NCBI GenBank assembly: GCA_002148405.1
Contig: MUGG01000098.1
Location: 1 to 64,000 of the forward strand
Direction: 5' to 3'
Origin: Alkalinema sp. CACIAM 70d
Lineage (GTDB): Bacteria; Cyanobacteriota; Cyanobacteriia; Leptolyngbyales; Leptolyngbyaceae
DNA: 64,000 bases
In this document: positions 55,128-63,071 of the stretch, one piece after another
Position numbering within the stretch: the first letter of the stretch is position 1
How the letters are laid out: the number at the start of each line of letters is the position of its first letter
Notes under the pieces: generated by a model
The model's input: the letters and a program-made list of their open reading frames with translations, nothing else
The model's database searches: none
What the model was told of the DNA's origin: nothing
Translations under genes and position numbers: made by a program

Positions 55128-55162
55128 GTCTGAGTCTATTGGTTTCTGGGTAATCCTAGGGC

Positions 55163-57160
55163 TTAGGCCGGATAAATGCGAATTCTGCGGTTAGGTTCGT
55201 CGCCAAAGCTACGGGAGGTGAGGTGATAATGCTCCACCAACTCATGCTGCATTTTACGAACATTGGCAGATCGAGGCAGTAATTCCACCGGTTGCCCCTT
55301 GGGAATCACGATCTGTTCCACGGCCAACCGTGCTTCTTCCAACGCTTCCAACTCATCGTCGGTGTCCCCTCGGGTAAAGAGGCTCAAATCCGGTGTTTCC
55401 GGTTCACTGGGATCATCCATATTCAGCAAACGTCGCAGCCCTAGGGCAATTTGGGGAATGCTGCTGGATTTCAGCGTGTGAATGGGGATTTGGCGGGATT
55501 TGGCCAGGTGCCGTAGCTTGGAGTGATTTTTGACATGGGAACGTAGGGCTAAGACCGCATCCGCCGTATCAATATCCTTGGTCAGCACGATCGGGAGGTT
55601 GAGCGTGGTGATCAATTGATCCAACTGATGCCGTCCAATGCCGTAGGGATAGACCTGGAGGGGAAGTTCTTCCCCATTGGCTCCATAGTGGGTTTCCATG
55701 GCAGCACTTCCATCAAAGGCATTGCCCAGCGATCGATCCAACAAGTGTTCAAACTCCCGCCGTTCCAGACTGGGGTTGGAAATGGCCTGCATCCGACCGG
55801 ACGATCGCCAGCCCATGGGTTTATCCGGCACTGCAACGGGGCCACTGCTGTAGGTGGAAGCAGTGCCATAAGCTGATCCACCGTAGGGGGATCCACTGTA
55901 GGGCGGCTGACCGCCGAGGGGAGCCACTTTGAGGGGCCGATTTTTAGGTGGAATGGGGACAGGCCCGCCGGATTCTTGGGTAATCACGACTTGGCCTTTG
56001 CTGTCTACGGTGCGGACTTGGGGATTGGGTTGCCGTCCGCGCAACAGCATGTCTACGGTTTGGCCCACCTCTTCGTGCACTGTCCATTTCTGCCGCTCCA
56101 GCATTTCCACAGCAATGTCAAAGGTGGGCGGCGCTTTGCGTTCCAGCACACTTTTCTGGCTCCCGCGCCGACGGGCTTCTTCGTCGCTCAGGGTGACAGA
56201 TTGAATCCCACCAATTAAATCGGAGAGGGTGGGATTTTTCATCAGATTTTCCAATTGGTTGCCGTGGGCCGTGCCGACTAGTTGCACCCCCCGTTCGGCG
56301 ATCGTGCGGGCGGCAAGGGCTTCTAGCTCGGTGCCAATTTCGTCAATCACGATGACTTCTGGCATGTGGTTTTCCACTGCTTCGATCATCACCTGGTGTT
56401 GCAGTTCGGGCTGGGCCACTTGCATCCGCCGCGCCCGACCGATCGCGGGGTGGGGCACATCGCCATCTCCCGCAATTTCGTTAGAGGTGTCGATAATCAC
56501 GACCCGCTTTTCCAAGTCATCGGCTAGGACGCGGGCGATTTCCCGCAGGGCGGTCGTTTTGCCCACACCGGGACGCCCCAGCATCAGGATGGACTGTCCG
56601 CTTTCCACCAGATCGCGAATCATGCCGATCGTACCGAAGACCGCGCGACCCACCCGACAGGTCAAACCAATCACCTCCCCCCGGCGATTGCGGATGGCAC
56701 TGATCCGATGCAGGGTGCGTTCAATCCCGGCACGGTTATCGCCGCCAAAGTCCCCCACCCGTTGGATGCTTTCTTGCAAATCCTCCAAGGTAATCAAGCG
56801 ATCGGACAGGTATTCGGCCTTGCCGGGGAAACGGGCTTCTGGCTGCCGTCCCAAGTCCATTACCACTTCCACCAACAGATTTTTCTGAGGATGGGCTTGC
56901 AACGTCGCGCGTAAATCTGGCGGCAGAATGTCTAACAGTTTGTCTAAATCATCGGTAATTTTTTGTTCTACGACTGCGGGAGAAGTCAGCGAATTCAGTA
57001 ATGGATCAGCCGTTAAAGAGTCCGTTTCAAAGGCTTCGGAAATGGTATCAGCGGCGGTTTGGGAATCGCTATTGTGATGGGACAAATGATGATTGGATGA
57101 ATTAGACACGTTTTGATTAGACAGGTTATCGGGATACAAGCCGTCGATCGATTCGGTCAT
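55163..57160 (-). CDS. ycf45: Ycf45-type AAA+ ATPase with R3H domain
   Basis: This 665-residue protein has an acidic, Ser-rich start and an AAA+/SpoIIIAA-like ATPase with Walker A GRPGVGKTTALREIARVLAD (about residues 198-217), Walker B region VVIIDTSNEI and IDEIGTELEALAARTIAE. The tail is a Pro/Gly-rich linker, a helical region and a C-terminal R3H-type segment (HELVEHYHLTSRSFGDEPNR). It matches cyanobacterial and plastid Ycf45, whose function is unknown; the R3H motif suggests single-stranded nucleic-acid binding. The start at 57160 has no clear ribosome site. It is the downstream neighbour of ldpA. Confidence 0.88.
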   Translation of the reverse strand: MTESIDGLYPDNLSNQNVSNSSNHHLSHHNSDSQTAADTISEAFETDSLTADPLLNSLTSPAVVEQKITDDLDKLLDILPPDLRATLQAHPQKNLLVEVVMDLGRQPEARFPGKAEYLSDRLITLEDLQESIQRVGDFGGDNRAGIERTLHRISAIRNRRGEVIGLTCRVGRAVFGTIGMIRDLVESGQSILMLGRPGVGKTTALREIARVLADDLEKRVVIIDTSNEIAGDGDVPHPAIGRARRMQVAQPELQHQVMIEAVENHMPEVIVIDEIGTELEALAARTIAERGVQLVGTAHGNQLENLMKNPTLSDLIGGIQSVTLSDEEARRRGSQKSVLERKAPPTFDIAVEMLERQKWTVHEEVGQTVDMLLRGRQPNPQVRTVDSKGQVVITQESGGPVPIPPKNRPLKVAPLGGQPPYSGSPYGGSAYGTASTYSSGPVAVPDKPMGWRSSGRMQAISNPSLERREFEHLLDRSLGNAFDGSAAMETHYGANGEELPLQVYPYGIGRHQLDQLITTLNLPIVLTKDIDTADAVLALRSHVKNHSKLRHLAKSRQIPIHTLKSSSIPQIALGLRRLLNMDDPSEPETPDLSLFTRGDTDDELEALEEARLAVEQIVIPKGQPVELLPRSANVRKMQHELVEHYHLTSRSFGDEPNRRIRIYPA

Positions 57161-57269
57161 AAAGAATTTCAAAGAAGAAAAGGAAATTTATCAAGAATCG
57201 TGTTACCTCGGGAAACACTCCCAAGATCGAATTTATGTCACATTTCCTAGTCCATGGGCGTTAACCAGG

Positions 57270-58502
57270 CTACAGCCGAGTGAAATTTTTTAAGGGAGAA
57301 ACCAAATTGCTGGCAATTTTAACCCCTGTCCAAAGAAGATCGAGGTGGTCTTCTAAACGGGTGGAACCGCGTTCTTCAAGTTGATGAAAAACGGGCTGAA
57401 GAATCGATCGGGCGTAACTGCCATAGGCTACTCCAGCAATGGTCGGTGGGGTCAAGTTTCCAGTTGCTATCCCAGAAACGCTTCCAGAGGAGACACCTGC
57501 CGATGTCGTCATTCTAGCGAGACTGGTTGCCGACTGCATGGAGAGGGGGGGCTCTCCTTGGGGTAAACGATCGCCAAACTGAGCCGGATCCGAATTTAAG
57601 TGAGGACTTGACAGTAAGTTTAGCGATCGCAGCTTTTCCACCGTATGACGATTGGTGCCGCCCGCCAGTTGCACAAATCCCGGTAAACCCGCTTGTAAGA
57701 CTTTTTGGCCTAATTGAATACAAGCCCGAGTGGCTCCATCACCAATGTCACCGCTCATGGGTCGCCCATCGGTTTGCCAAACTAACGCACAACTGGGCGG
57801 CAAAGCGGGTTGCAGTACAGTGGCTAAAGACCAGAGGTAATCAATCAAGTCCTCCCCATCGGGACAACTAACGGCGACTAATTTCAGCCGATCGCTCTGG
57901 GGTTTGATCGATCGCCACAGCCGTTGAAAATCTTCAAACCGCCCGACCTGGGTATGGATCTCCACCGCATCGACCCCCGCTTGCAGCACCGTCGGCGCAA
58001 TCACCTCCGGCGCATAGACGTAGGAGCGGGCATGGATTTGTTCGATCGGGCAAATGGGCAAACAGCGACCACAGCCATAGCAGAGGGCATCGATCACCCC
58101 AGCGTAGTCGGAGCCAAACACGATCGCCTCAGCGGGGCAGACCTTTTCGCAGGGTCGCGGGCAATCGGCAGGACAGGCACTGCTAGAAAATTCTGCTTTG
58201 CGAAAATGCGGATCTTCACCATCATTCAAGCTCACCATGAGCCACGGCGTTGCGTCTCCATTGTAGCTTGGCAGAGAGGAATTGGGTTGAAATTTTGGTA
58301 CTAAAGTATTAGCGATCGCGATCGCTTCCCGCACCGTGGCGATGATGGCTGGATCGGCAGCAACATCGATGCAATCGACCCCCGCTAGACTGTAGACGAT
58401 CGCTAAACTGCGAATGGCAGGAATGTGTTGATAGCTGGCACCGCAGATCAGTTTGACCCATTGACCGGTTTCCAGAGAGAGGCGAGGACGTTGAAACTGC
58501 AT
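57270..58502 (-). CDS. ldpA: LdpA-type iron-sulfur clock-input protein
   Basis: The 410-residue protein starts MQFQRPRLSLETGQWVKLI and has two ferredoxin-type 4Fe-4S cysteine clusters: SSSACPADCPRPCEKVCPAE and ALCYGCGRCLPICPIEQ (about residues 107-155). This is the LdpA family, in which the iron-sulfur clusters link cellular redox state to the circadian clock by affecting CikA and KaiA. The C-terminal part (to residue 410) is longer than in the model protein. It is divergent in strand neither from LysR nor Ycf45: all three read leftward and could form one transcript. Confidence 0.85.
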   Translation of the reverse strand: MQFQRPRLSLETGQWVKLICGASYQHIPAIRSLAIVYSLAGVDCIDVAADPAIIATVREAIAIANTLVPKFQPNSSLPSYNGDATPWLMVSLNDGEDPHFRKAEFSSSACPADCPRPCEKVCPAEAIVFGSDYAGVIDALCYGCGRCLPICPIEQIHARSYVYAPEVIAPTVLQAGVDAVEIHTQVGRFEDFQRLWRSIKPQSDRLKLVAVSCPDGEDLIDYLWSLATVLQPALPPSCALVWQTDGRPMSGDIGDGATRACIQLGQKVLQAGLPGFVQLAGGTNRHTVEKLRSLNLLSSPHLNSDPAQFGDRLPQGEPPLSMQSATSLARMTTSAGVSSGSVSGIATGNLTPPTIAGVAYGSYARSILQPVFHQLEERGSTRLEDHLDLLWTGVKIASNLVSPLKNFTRL

Positions 58503-58520
58503 GGGTGTGGAATAGACGCA

Positions 58521-59402
58521 CTATCGGCGCGATTGAAAAATTCCAGTGCCCCGGAGGAGATCGAGAAAGGCAAAAACTGCCGGAGGATGGAGCATCTCTG
58601 CAACCACCGCTGCGCCAATGACTCGCTCCAAGGGCACGGGTAACGATCGTACCGCGATCGATTCCGGAATGGGCATGGCGGCTAATCGAGGTAAGATGGC
58701 AGCCCCCAACCCCTGGGCCACCATGCTGACGATCGTCGAATCTTCTTTCATTTCGTAGGTGGCCTTGAGCGATCGGCCCCACTTGGCCCAGTGTTCTTTG
58801 ACAGCGGAGGTACATTCCGCATAGTTGTAGAGAATAAATTCCTGATCCGCCAACATTTCCCAGGTCAATTGTTCCGGCAGCGTGGGATTGCGGTGGGGCA
58901 ACAGCACGACAAATTCATCCCGCGCAATTTCCCAGGTGTCAAATTCCGCAGATCGGGGCAGGGGCACCAAACCAATATCGACTTTGCCTTCCCGCAATAG
59001 CTGCTCCACTGTGGTTGGATCACTCTCCGTCAACGTCACTTCGATCTGGGGAAAGCGATCGCGAAATTGCACAATTTTGGACGGCAATAAATGGGTGGCG
59101 GCGCTGCGGAAGGAGGCAATGCGTACCTGTCCGCCGTGTAAGCCCTTAGTCTGCTGCACCTCCTGTTCCATTTGCTGGCGCAGATCCAACATTTGTTTGG
59201 CGTAGGGAAGCAGCCGTTCTCCCGTTTGGGTGGGGTAGGCTCCAAACCGCCCCCGATGCAAAAGCGGCACGCCCAATTCATCTTCCAAGGCCGCGATCGC
59301 CCGACTAATTGCGGCTTGGGAGACATCAAGCTCCAAGGCCGCAGCGGAAAAACTCCCCCGCTCAACCACTGCCATTAACGCTTGGAGGTGGAAAATGTTC
59401 AT
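58521..59402 (-). CDS. LysR family transcriptional regulator
   Basis: The 293-residue protein has an N-terminal winged helix-turn-helix (MNIFHLQALMAVVERGSFSA, then AAISRAIAALEDELGVPLLH), a linker helix and the co-inducer-binding domain with QVRIASFRSAATHLLP and GKVDIGLVPLPRSAEFDT. The family binds a small effector and controls a divergent target, here the cupin-like gene with which it shares a 174-bp region. It is distinct in sequence from CcmR/NdhR and RbcR as far as can be judged. It ends 18 bases before ldpA. Confidence 0.9.
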   Translation of the reverse strand: MNIFHLQALMAVVERGSFSAAALELDVSQAAISRAIAALEDELGVPLLHRGRFGAYPTQTGERLLPYAKQMLDLRQQMEQEVQQTKGLHGGQVRIASFRSAATHLLPSKIVQFRDRFPQIEVTLTESDPTTVEQLLREGKVDIGLVPLPRSAEFDTWEIARDEFVVLLPHRNPTLPEQLTWEMLADQEFILYNYAECTSAVKEHWAKWGRSLKATYEMKEDSTIVSMVAQGLGAAILPRLAAMPIPESIAVRSLPVPLERVIGAAVVAEMLHPPAVFAFLDLLRGTGIFQSRR

Positions 59403-59576
59403 CTAGCACATCAATTCGCATTTCGCATAAACGTACCCTGGATTTAGTTTTGTTCCTCAAGGAGGGTAGAAGTTAGCTTAGGGACATCAAAGTTAACTTG
59501 AGTAAACAGATTTTAAGAATTCTGGAATCTGCCACTCACTGCTAGACAACGCCCAATACATCACTGATTGCGCCCT
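59403..59576. promoter_or_regulatory. Divergent LysR/cupin intergenic region
   Basis: This 174-bp gap between divergent genes is the expected binding site for the LysR protein. Two AAGTTAGCTTAGGG / AAGTTAACTTGAG-like motifs near 59470-59500 fit the TNA-type half-sites of LysR operators, but this is tentative. Confidence 0.45.
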
Positions 59577-60071
59577 ATGTTTGAACTGCTGCCTTACCAT
59601 CGCTTTCGAGATACGCCTAGTGTTAGTTTTTTTGACATTACAATTTCAGGATCCAATGCCCGTGATTTAGTCATCCATGAAGGCCCTGCGGTCAGCCCTA
59701 ATAATACGGAAGAGGGCTACTGGCAGTTTTATATGCATCCCAATCAAGAGGACAATTTGATTGCGTTATCCGGTGGCCGTACCTTTTACCTAGTCAACTT
59801 CAGTTGGGATTATCCCTTCCACATGGTGCGCCTAGAGGCCAAGGGTTCGATTCTGCGGATCCCACCGGGAACCTTCCATCGATCGGTGTCGGATCCCAAT
59901 GGGTCGATCGTGCTGAATCAGGCGGTGCGGCTGGCGGAAACCACGGTGGAAAAGGAATTTCGCGTTTACAGCAGCGCGGACATTCCCCGTCTGATGCAGG
60001 TAACGGCTAAAACAGCACCGCCCCCCAAAATGCACGGCTTCCGTGAAATTGAGTTACGGCTAGCTTCTTGA
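59577..60071 (+). CDS. Cupin-like protein divergent from LysR
   Basis: From the ATG at 59577 the product is 164 residues: MFELLPYHRFRDTPSVSFFD, a series of beta strands (NLIALSGGRTFYLVNF, YPFHMVRLEAKGSILRI) and PPGTFHRSVSDPNGSIVLNQ. This order resembles a cupin, with His residues in FHMV and TFHRS as possible metal ligands. No specific family or substrate is recognised. It is probably the target of the adjacent LysR regulator. A 17-bp perfect palindrome, probably a terminator, follows 35 bases after the stop. Confidence 0.7.
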   Translation: MFELLPYHRFRDTPSVSFFDITISGSNARDLVIHEGPAVSPNNTEEGYWQFYMHPNQEDNLIALSGGRTFYLVNFSWDYPFHMVRLEAKGSILRIPPGTFHRSVSDPNGSIVLNQAVRLAETTVEKEFRVYSSADIPRLMQVTAKTAPPPKMHGFREIELRLAS

Positions 60072-60105
60072 TCCGGCTCTAGACATTAATTTTAAATACC
60101 ATCTT

Positions 60106-60139
60106 AAATACCGGGGGGCTGTACAGCCCCCCGGTATTT
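60106..60139. terminator. 17-bp perfect palindrome
   Basis: Bases 60106-60122 pair with 60123-60139 without mismatch; the stem has a G6/C6 core and A/T ends. It lies between the convergent cupin-like and SRPBCC genes and can terminate both. Confidence 0.85.
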
Positions 60140-60165
60140 GTAAGGTGCTGCATCCTTAATGAAGC

Positions 60166-60600
60166 CTAAAAGCGCTCCACGTAATCCTTGAGCTCGCCAC
60201 TCATGCGGCGGATACCCCGCAATTGGTCGTCTTTGATAAATGACAACGCAAACCGACTCACCCAACCCGAAAAGCGCTCTTGGTAGAGGTACTTTGTTAC
60301 GGCTGGCCCCACATCTTGTAATTCCATGGCCACATCGCTGCGGAAGCCAGGAATCGCCGCTTTCCAATGCAGCGTAAAGGTGGGATGCAGTTGCGTCACC
60401 GTTGCCTTGAACTCCAATGGATCATCTCCAGGAACCCGCCGCAGGGCAAGGACGATCGACTGTCCTGCGTGAAAGGGCAACTTAGGACTGCAATCGTAGA
60501 GAAACGTATTCCAGAACCGCCAACGGTCTTTGTAGATCAAGGCTTCCCAGACCGCCTGCCGGGGAGCAGAAATCAAGATTTCATGATAAAGCGTTGGCAT
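60166..60600 (-). CDS. SRPBCC (START-like) family protein
   Basis: This 144-residue protein starts MPTLYHEILISAPRQAVWEA and shows the alpha/beta ligand-binding fold: DRWRFWNTFLYDC, HAGQSIVLALRRVPGDDPLE and VTQLHPTFTLHWKAAIPGF. SRPBCC proteins bind hydrophobic ligands or act as polyketide cyclases. No active-site residue shows which. A small, cytoplasmic, single gene convergent with the cupin-like gene; a shared role is possible but not supported beyond position. Confidence 0.85.
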   Translation of the reverse strand: MPTLYHEILISAPRQAVWEALIYKDRWRFWNTFLYDCSPKLPFHAGQSIVLALRRVPGDDPLEFKATVTQLHPTFTLHWKAAIPGFRSDVAMELQDVGPAVTKYLYQERFSGWVSRFALSFIKDDQLRGIRRMSGELKDYVERF

Positions 60601-60777
60601 AATTGCAGCTCATCGAAGCTCGTCTTTTCTATTCTGCACGCTGATTTTTGAATTCTGAAGATCCCTAGAAGATCGATTTTTCCAGGCCGATCGTCGCGAA
60701 TTCTCCAGAATCCTTTCTGTCCTCTTAACAAATTATCTTAAAATTAAGAGTTTGCACCCTACCGAAAATAGGCATCC

Positions 60778-62169
60778 ATGGCACAGTTGACCCCAAATCC
60801 CAGCTACAGTTTGACCATTCGCGTTCAAGTTCCTAATCGTCCCGGCATGTTGGCCAATATTACCCTGGCCGTGTCGAGCTTGGGGGGTAACCTAGGACAC
60901 ATCGAGTTGATTGAACAAACCCGTGAAATTGCTATTCGGGAAATCAACGTCAATGCCGCCAGTGAAGAACACGCGGAATCGATTACTGAGGCAGTCAAGG
61001 CATTGCCTGAGGTTAAGGTTCTGGATGTCTACGATCGCACGTTTACCCTGCATCGCGGTGGCAAAATTACGGTTCAAAGTAAGCAAGCCTTGCATGGTCA
61101 AGATGATCTGGCCATGGCCTATACCCCCGGGGTCGGTCGGATTTGTAAGGCGATCGCGGCGGAACCGGAACGGGTCTATGAACTGACGATCAAACAGAAC
61201 ATGGTCGCGATCGTGAGCGATGGCAGTGCCGTCCTGGGGTTGGGCAATCTGGGGCCAGAAGCTGCCATGCCTGTGATGGAAGGCAAGGCGATGCTGTTTA
61301 AGGAATTTGGTGGTGTGGATGCCTTCCCCATTTGCGTGGATACCCAGGACACGGACGAAATTGTCGAAACGGTCAAGCGGATTGCGCCTGTGTTTGGTGG
61401 GGTGAACTTGGAAGATATCGCCGCGCCCCGTTGTTTTGAAATTGAAGCACGGTTGCAACGAGAATTGAACATTCCGATTTTCCATGATGATCAACACGGT
61501 ACCGCGATCGTCGTTTTGGCGGCCTTGACCAATGCCTTGAAGCTGGTCAAGAAAGATATCAGCCAAGTCAAGATTGTCATCAACGGTGCAGGGGCTGCGG
61601 GGATTGCTGTGGGGAACCTGCTCAAGAAAGGGGGCGCACAGAATATTTGGTTGTGTGACTCTAAGGGCATTGTTTCCCGCGATCGAACCGACTTAAACGA
61701 AGCCAAACAGTCATTTGCCGTTGACCAAGCGGGGGATTTAGCGTTGGCGATGCAGGGGGCAGATGTGTTTCTCGGCTTAAGTGCGCCTGGAGTCGTGAGT
61801 GTAGACATGGTGAAATCTATGGCTCAGGATCCCATTGTCTTTGCCATGGCTAATCCCATTCCCGAAATTCAACCGGAACTGGTTCGGGATCTTGTTGCAG
61901 TTATGGCAACCGGTCGTAGTGACTATCCCAATCAAATTAATAACGTGTTAGCGTTTCCCGGTGTGTTCCGTGGAGCATTGGACTGCCGAGCCACAACCTT
62001 AACTACTAACATGTTCCTCCAAGCTGCTTTAGCGATCGCCTCCTTGGTCAATCCCCAGGAACTCAACCGTGAGCACATTGTGCCCTCGGTGTTTGACGAT
62101 CGGATTGCTCCAGCGGTTGCCGCAGCGGTGCAAAAGGCAGCCCGCGAAGATGGCGTTGCTCAACACTAG
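60778..62169 (+). CDS. NAD(P)-dependent malic enzyme with N-terminal ACT domain
   Basis: The 463-residue enzyme carries an ACT domain (residues 9-80; VPNRPGMLANITLAVSSLGG) fused to malic enzyme. The catalytic part has AYTPGVGRICKAI, SDGSAVLGLGNLGPEAAMPV, HDDQHGTAIVVLAAL and a Rossmann motif INGAGAAGIAVGNLL. It decarboxylates malate to pyruvate with production of NAD(P)H. The ACT fusion is the type found in cyanobacteria and suggests control by an amino acid or other ligand. The start at 60778 is a single ATG without a strong ribosome site. Confidence 0.94.
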   Translation: MAQLTPNPSYSLTIRVQVPNRPGMLANITLAVSSLGGNLGHIELIEQTREIAIREINVNAASEEHAESITEAVKALPEVKVLDVYDRTFTLHRGGKITVQSKQALHGQDDLAMAYTPGVGRICKAIAAEPERVYELTIKQNMVAIVSDGSAVLGLGNLGPEAAMPVMEGKAMLFKEFGGVDAFPICVDTQDTDEIVETVKRIAPVFGGVNLEDIAAPRCFEIEARLQRELNIPIFHDDQHGTAIVVLAALTNALKLVKKDISQVKIVINGAGAAGIAVGNLLKKGGAQNIWLCDSKGIVSRDRTDLNEAKQSFAVDQAGDLALAMQGADVFLGLSAPGVVSVDMVKSMAQDPIVFAMANPIPEIQPELVRDLVAVMATGRSDYPNQINNVLAFPGVFRGALDCRATTLTTNMFLQAALAIASLVNPQELNREHIVPSVFDDRIAPAVAAAVQKAAREDGVAQH

Positions 62170-62202
62170 TGATGCATACAGGGGCGCATTCTACGGTTGC
62201 GA

Positions 62203-62245
62203 CCCTCACCCTAAATCCCTCTCCCGTTCTGGGAGAGGGACTTTG
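62203..62245. repeat. Interspersed hairpin repeat common in cyanobacteria
   Basis: A 10-bp stem (tccctctccc 62216-62225 with gggagaggga 62231-62240, loop five bases) sits in a cctcaccctaaatccctctc context. This sequence is known to recur in cyanobacterial and other bacterial genomes and could be a small non-autonomous element or terminator of the malic enzyme gene. Confidence 0.65.
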
Positions 62246-62329
62246 AGTTTGGTTTCCCTGCTCTGATTTCAGGATTGAATCGCGTGATAACTTGTTGCTA
62301 CAGAGCTAAGACTCAAGTTTTTGGGCAAA

Positions 62330-62815
62330 CTAAGACTCAAGTTTGAGGGTGAGTACAGAACAGGGGGAATGGTGCAGAACGTAATGACTCACACTGCCTA
62401 GCAGCAGTTCTTTGAGCCCGGAATGGCCCCGACTGCCGATCAGAATTAAATCCGCGCCCCACGACTGGGCCAACTCACAAATGACCCGTCCAGGGTTTCC
62501 AGGTAGTTGGCGGATTTCGGTGGCTATATTGGCTTGGTTGGCGGTGGTGGTGAACGATCGCAGTTGTTCCAGTTTCGCGCCTGCGTAGGTTTCCCATTCC
62601 CGTCGCCAGAGTTCGATCGTGGAGTCGCTGCCCGGTGACCAGTATTGCGGGTCTACCCCAGGAGGTACCAGGATGGGACTGCCTTCTTCGTTCCCCGACA
62701 ATACATGCAGTAACAGTAATTCCGCTACGTTGCACTGTGCCAGAGACAGGGCAGTTTGAAAAATGGATGCTCCAGCCGATGAGCCATCCAGGGCAACTAG
62801 GATTTTCTTAAACAT
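62330..62815 (-). CDS. Universal stress protein (UspA family)
   Basis: The 161-residue protein begins MFKKILVALDGSSAGASIFQ and ends with the ATP-binding motif GSRGHSGLKELLLGSVSHYV (about residues 131-150), the G-x2-G-x9-G-(S/T) pattern of ATP-binding Usp proteins. These proteins respond to starvation or other stress and may hold ATP in a dimer. A loop of about 20 residues (PGVDPQYWSPGSDSTIE) lengthens it relative to short Usp proteins. It stands alone, read leftward after the malic enzyme gene. Confidence 0.92.
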   Translation of the reverse strand: MFKKILVALDGSSAGASIFQTALSLAQCNVAELLLLHVLSGNEEGSPILVPPGVDPQYWSPGSDSTIELWRREWETYAGAKLEQLRSFTTTANQANIATEIRQLPGNPGRVICELAQSWGADLILIGSRGHSGLKELLLGSVSHYVLHHSPCSVLTLKLES

Positions 62816-63071
62816 AGGTTTACCCTGCGATCGTGTCCTATGCTTTTATCCTACGCAATAGGTCGCCTAGACAGACTGAATAGTGCGTATTTTGCCACTA
62901 AACTTATTGCGCATTTCCGGTAGGAGTACAGTTACAGGCAGTAGGATAGAATTATAGAAGCATTCAGCACCGATATTAACCGATCCTAGCCGTGGGCGAT
63001 ATGACCAGTGGGAGATTGGGCCAGAGACTACGGTGCGATGCCATACCTGAACCCCGACTGGGAGGTCAGCC

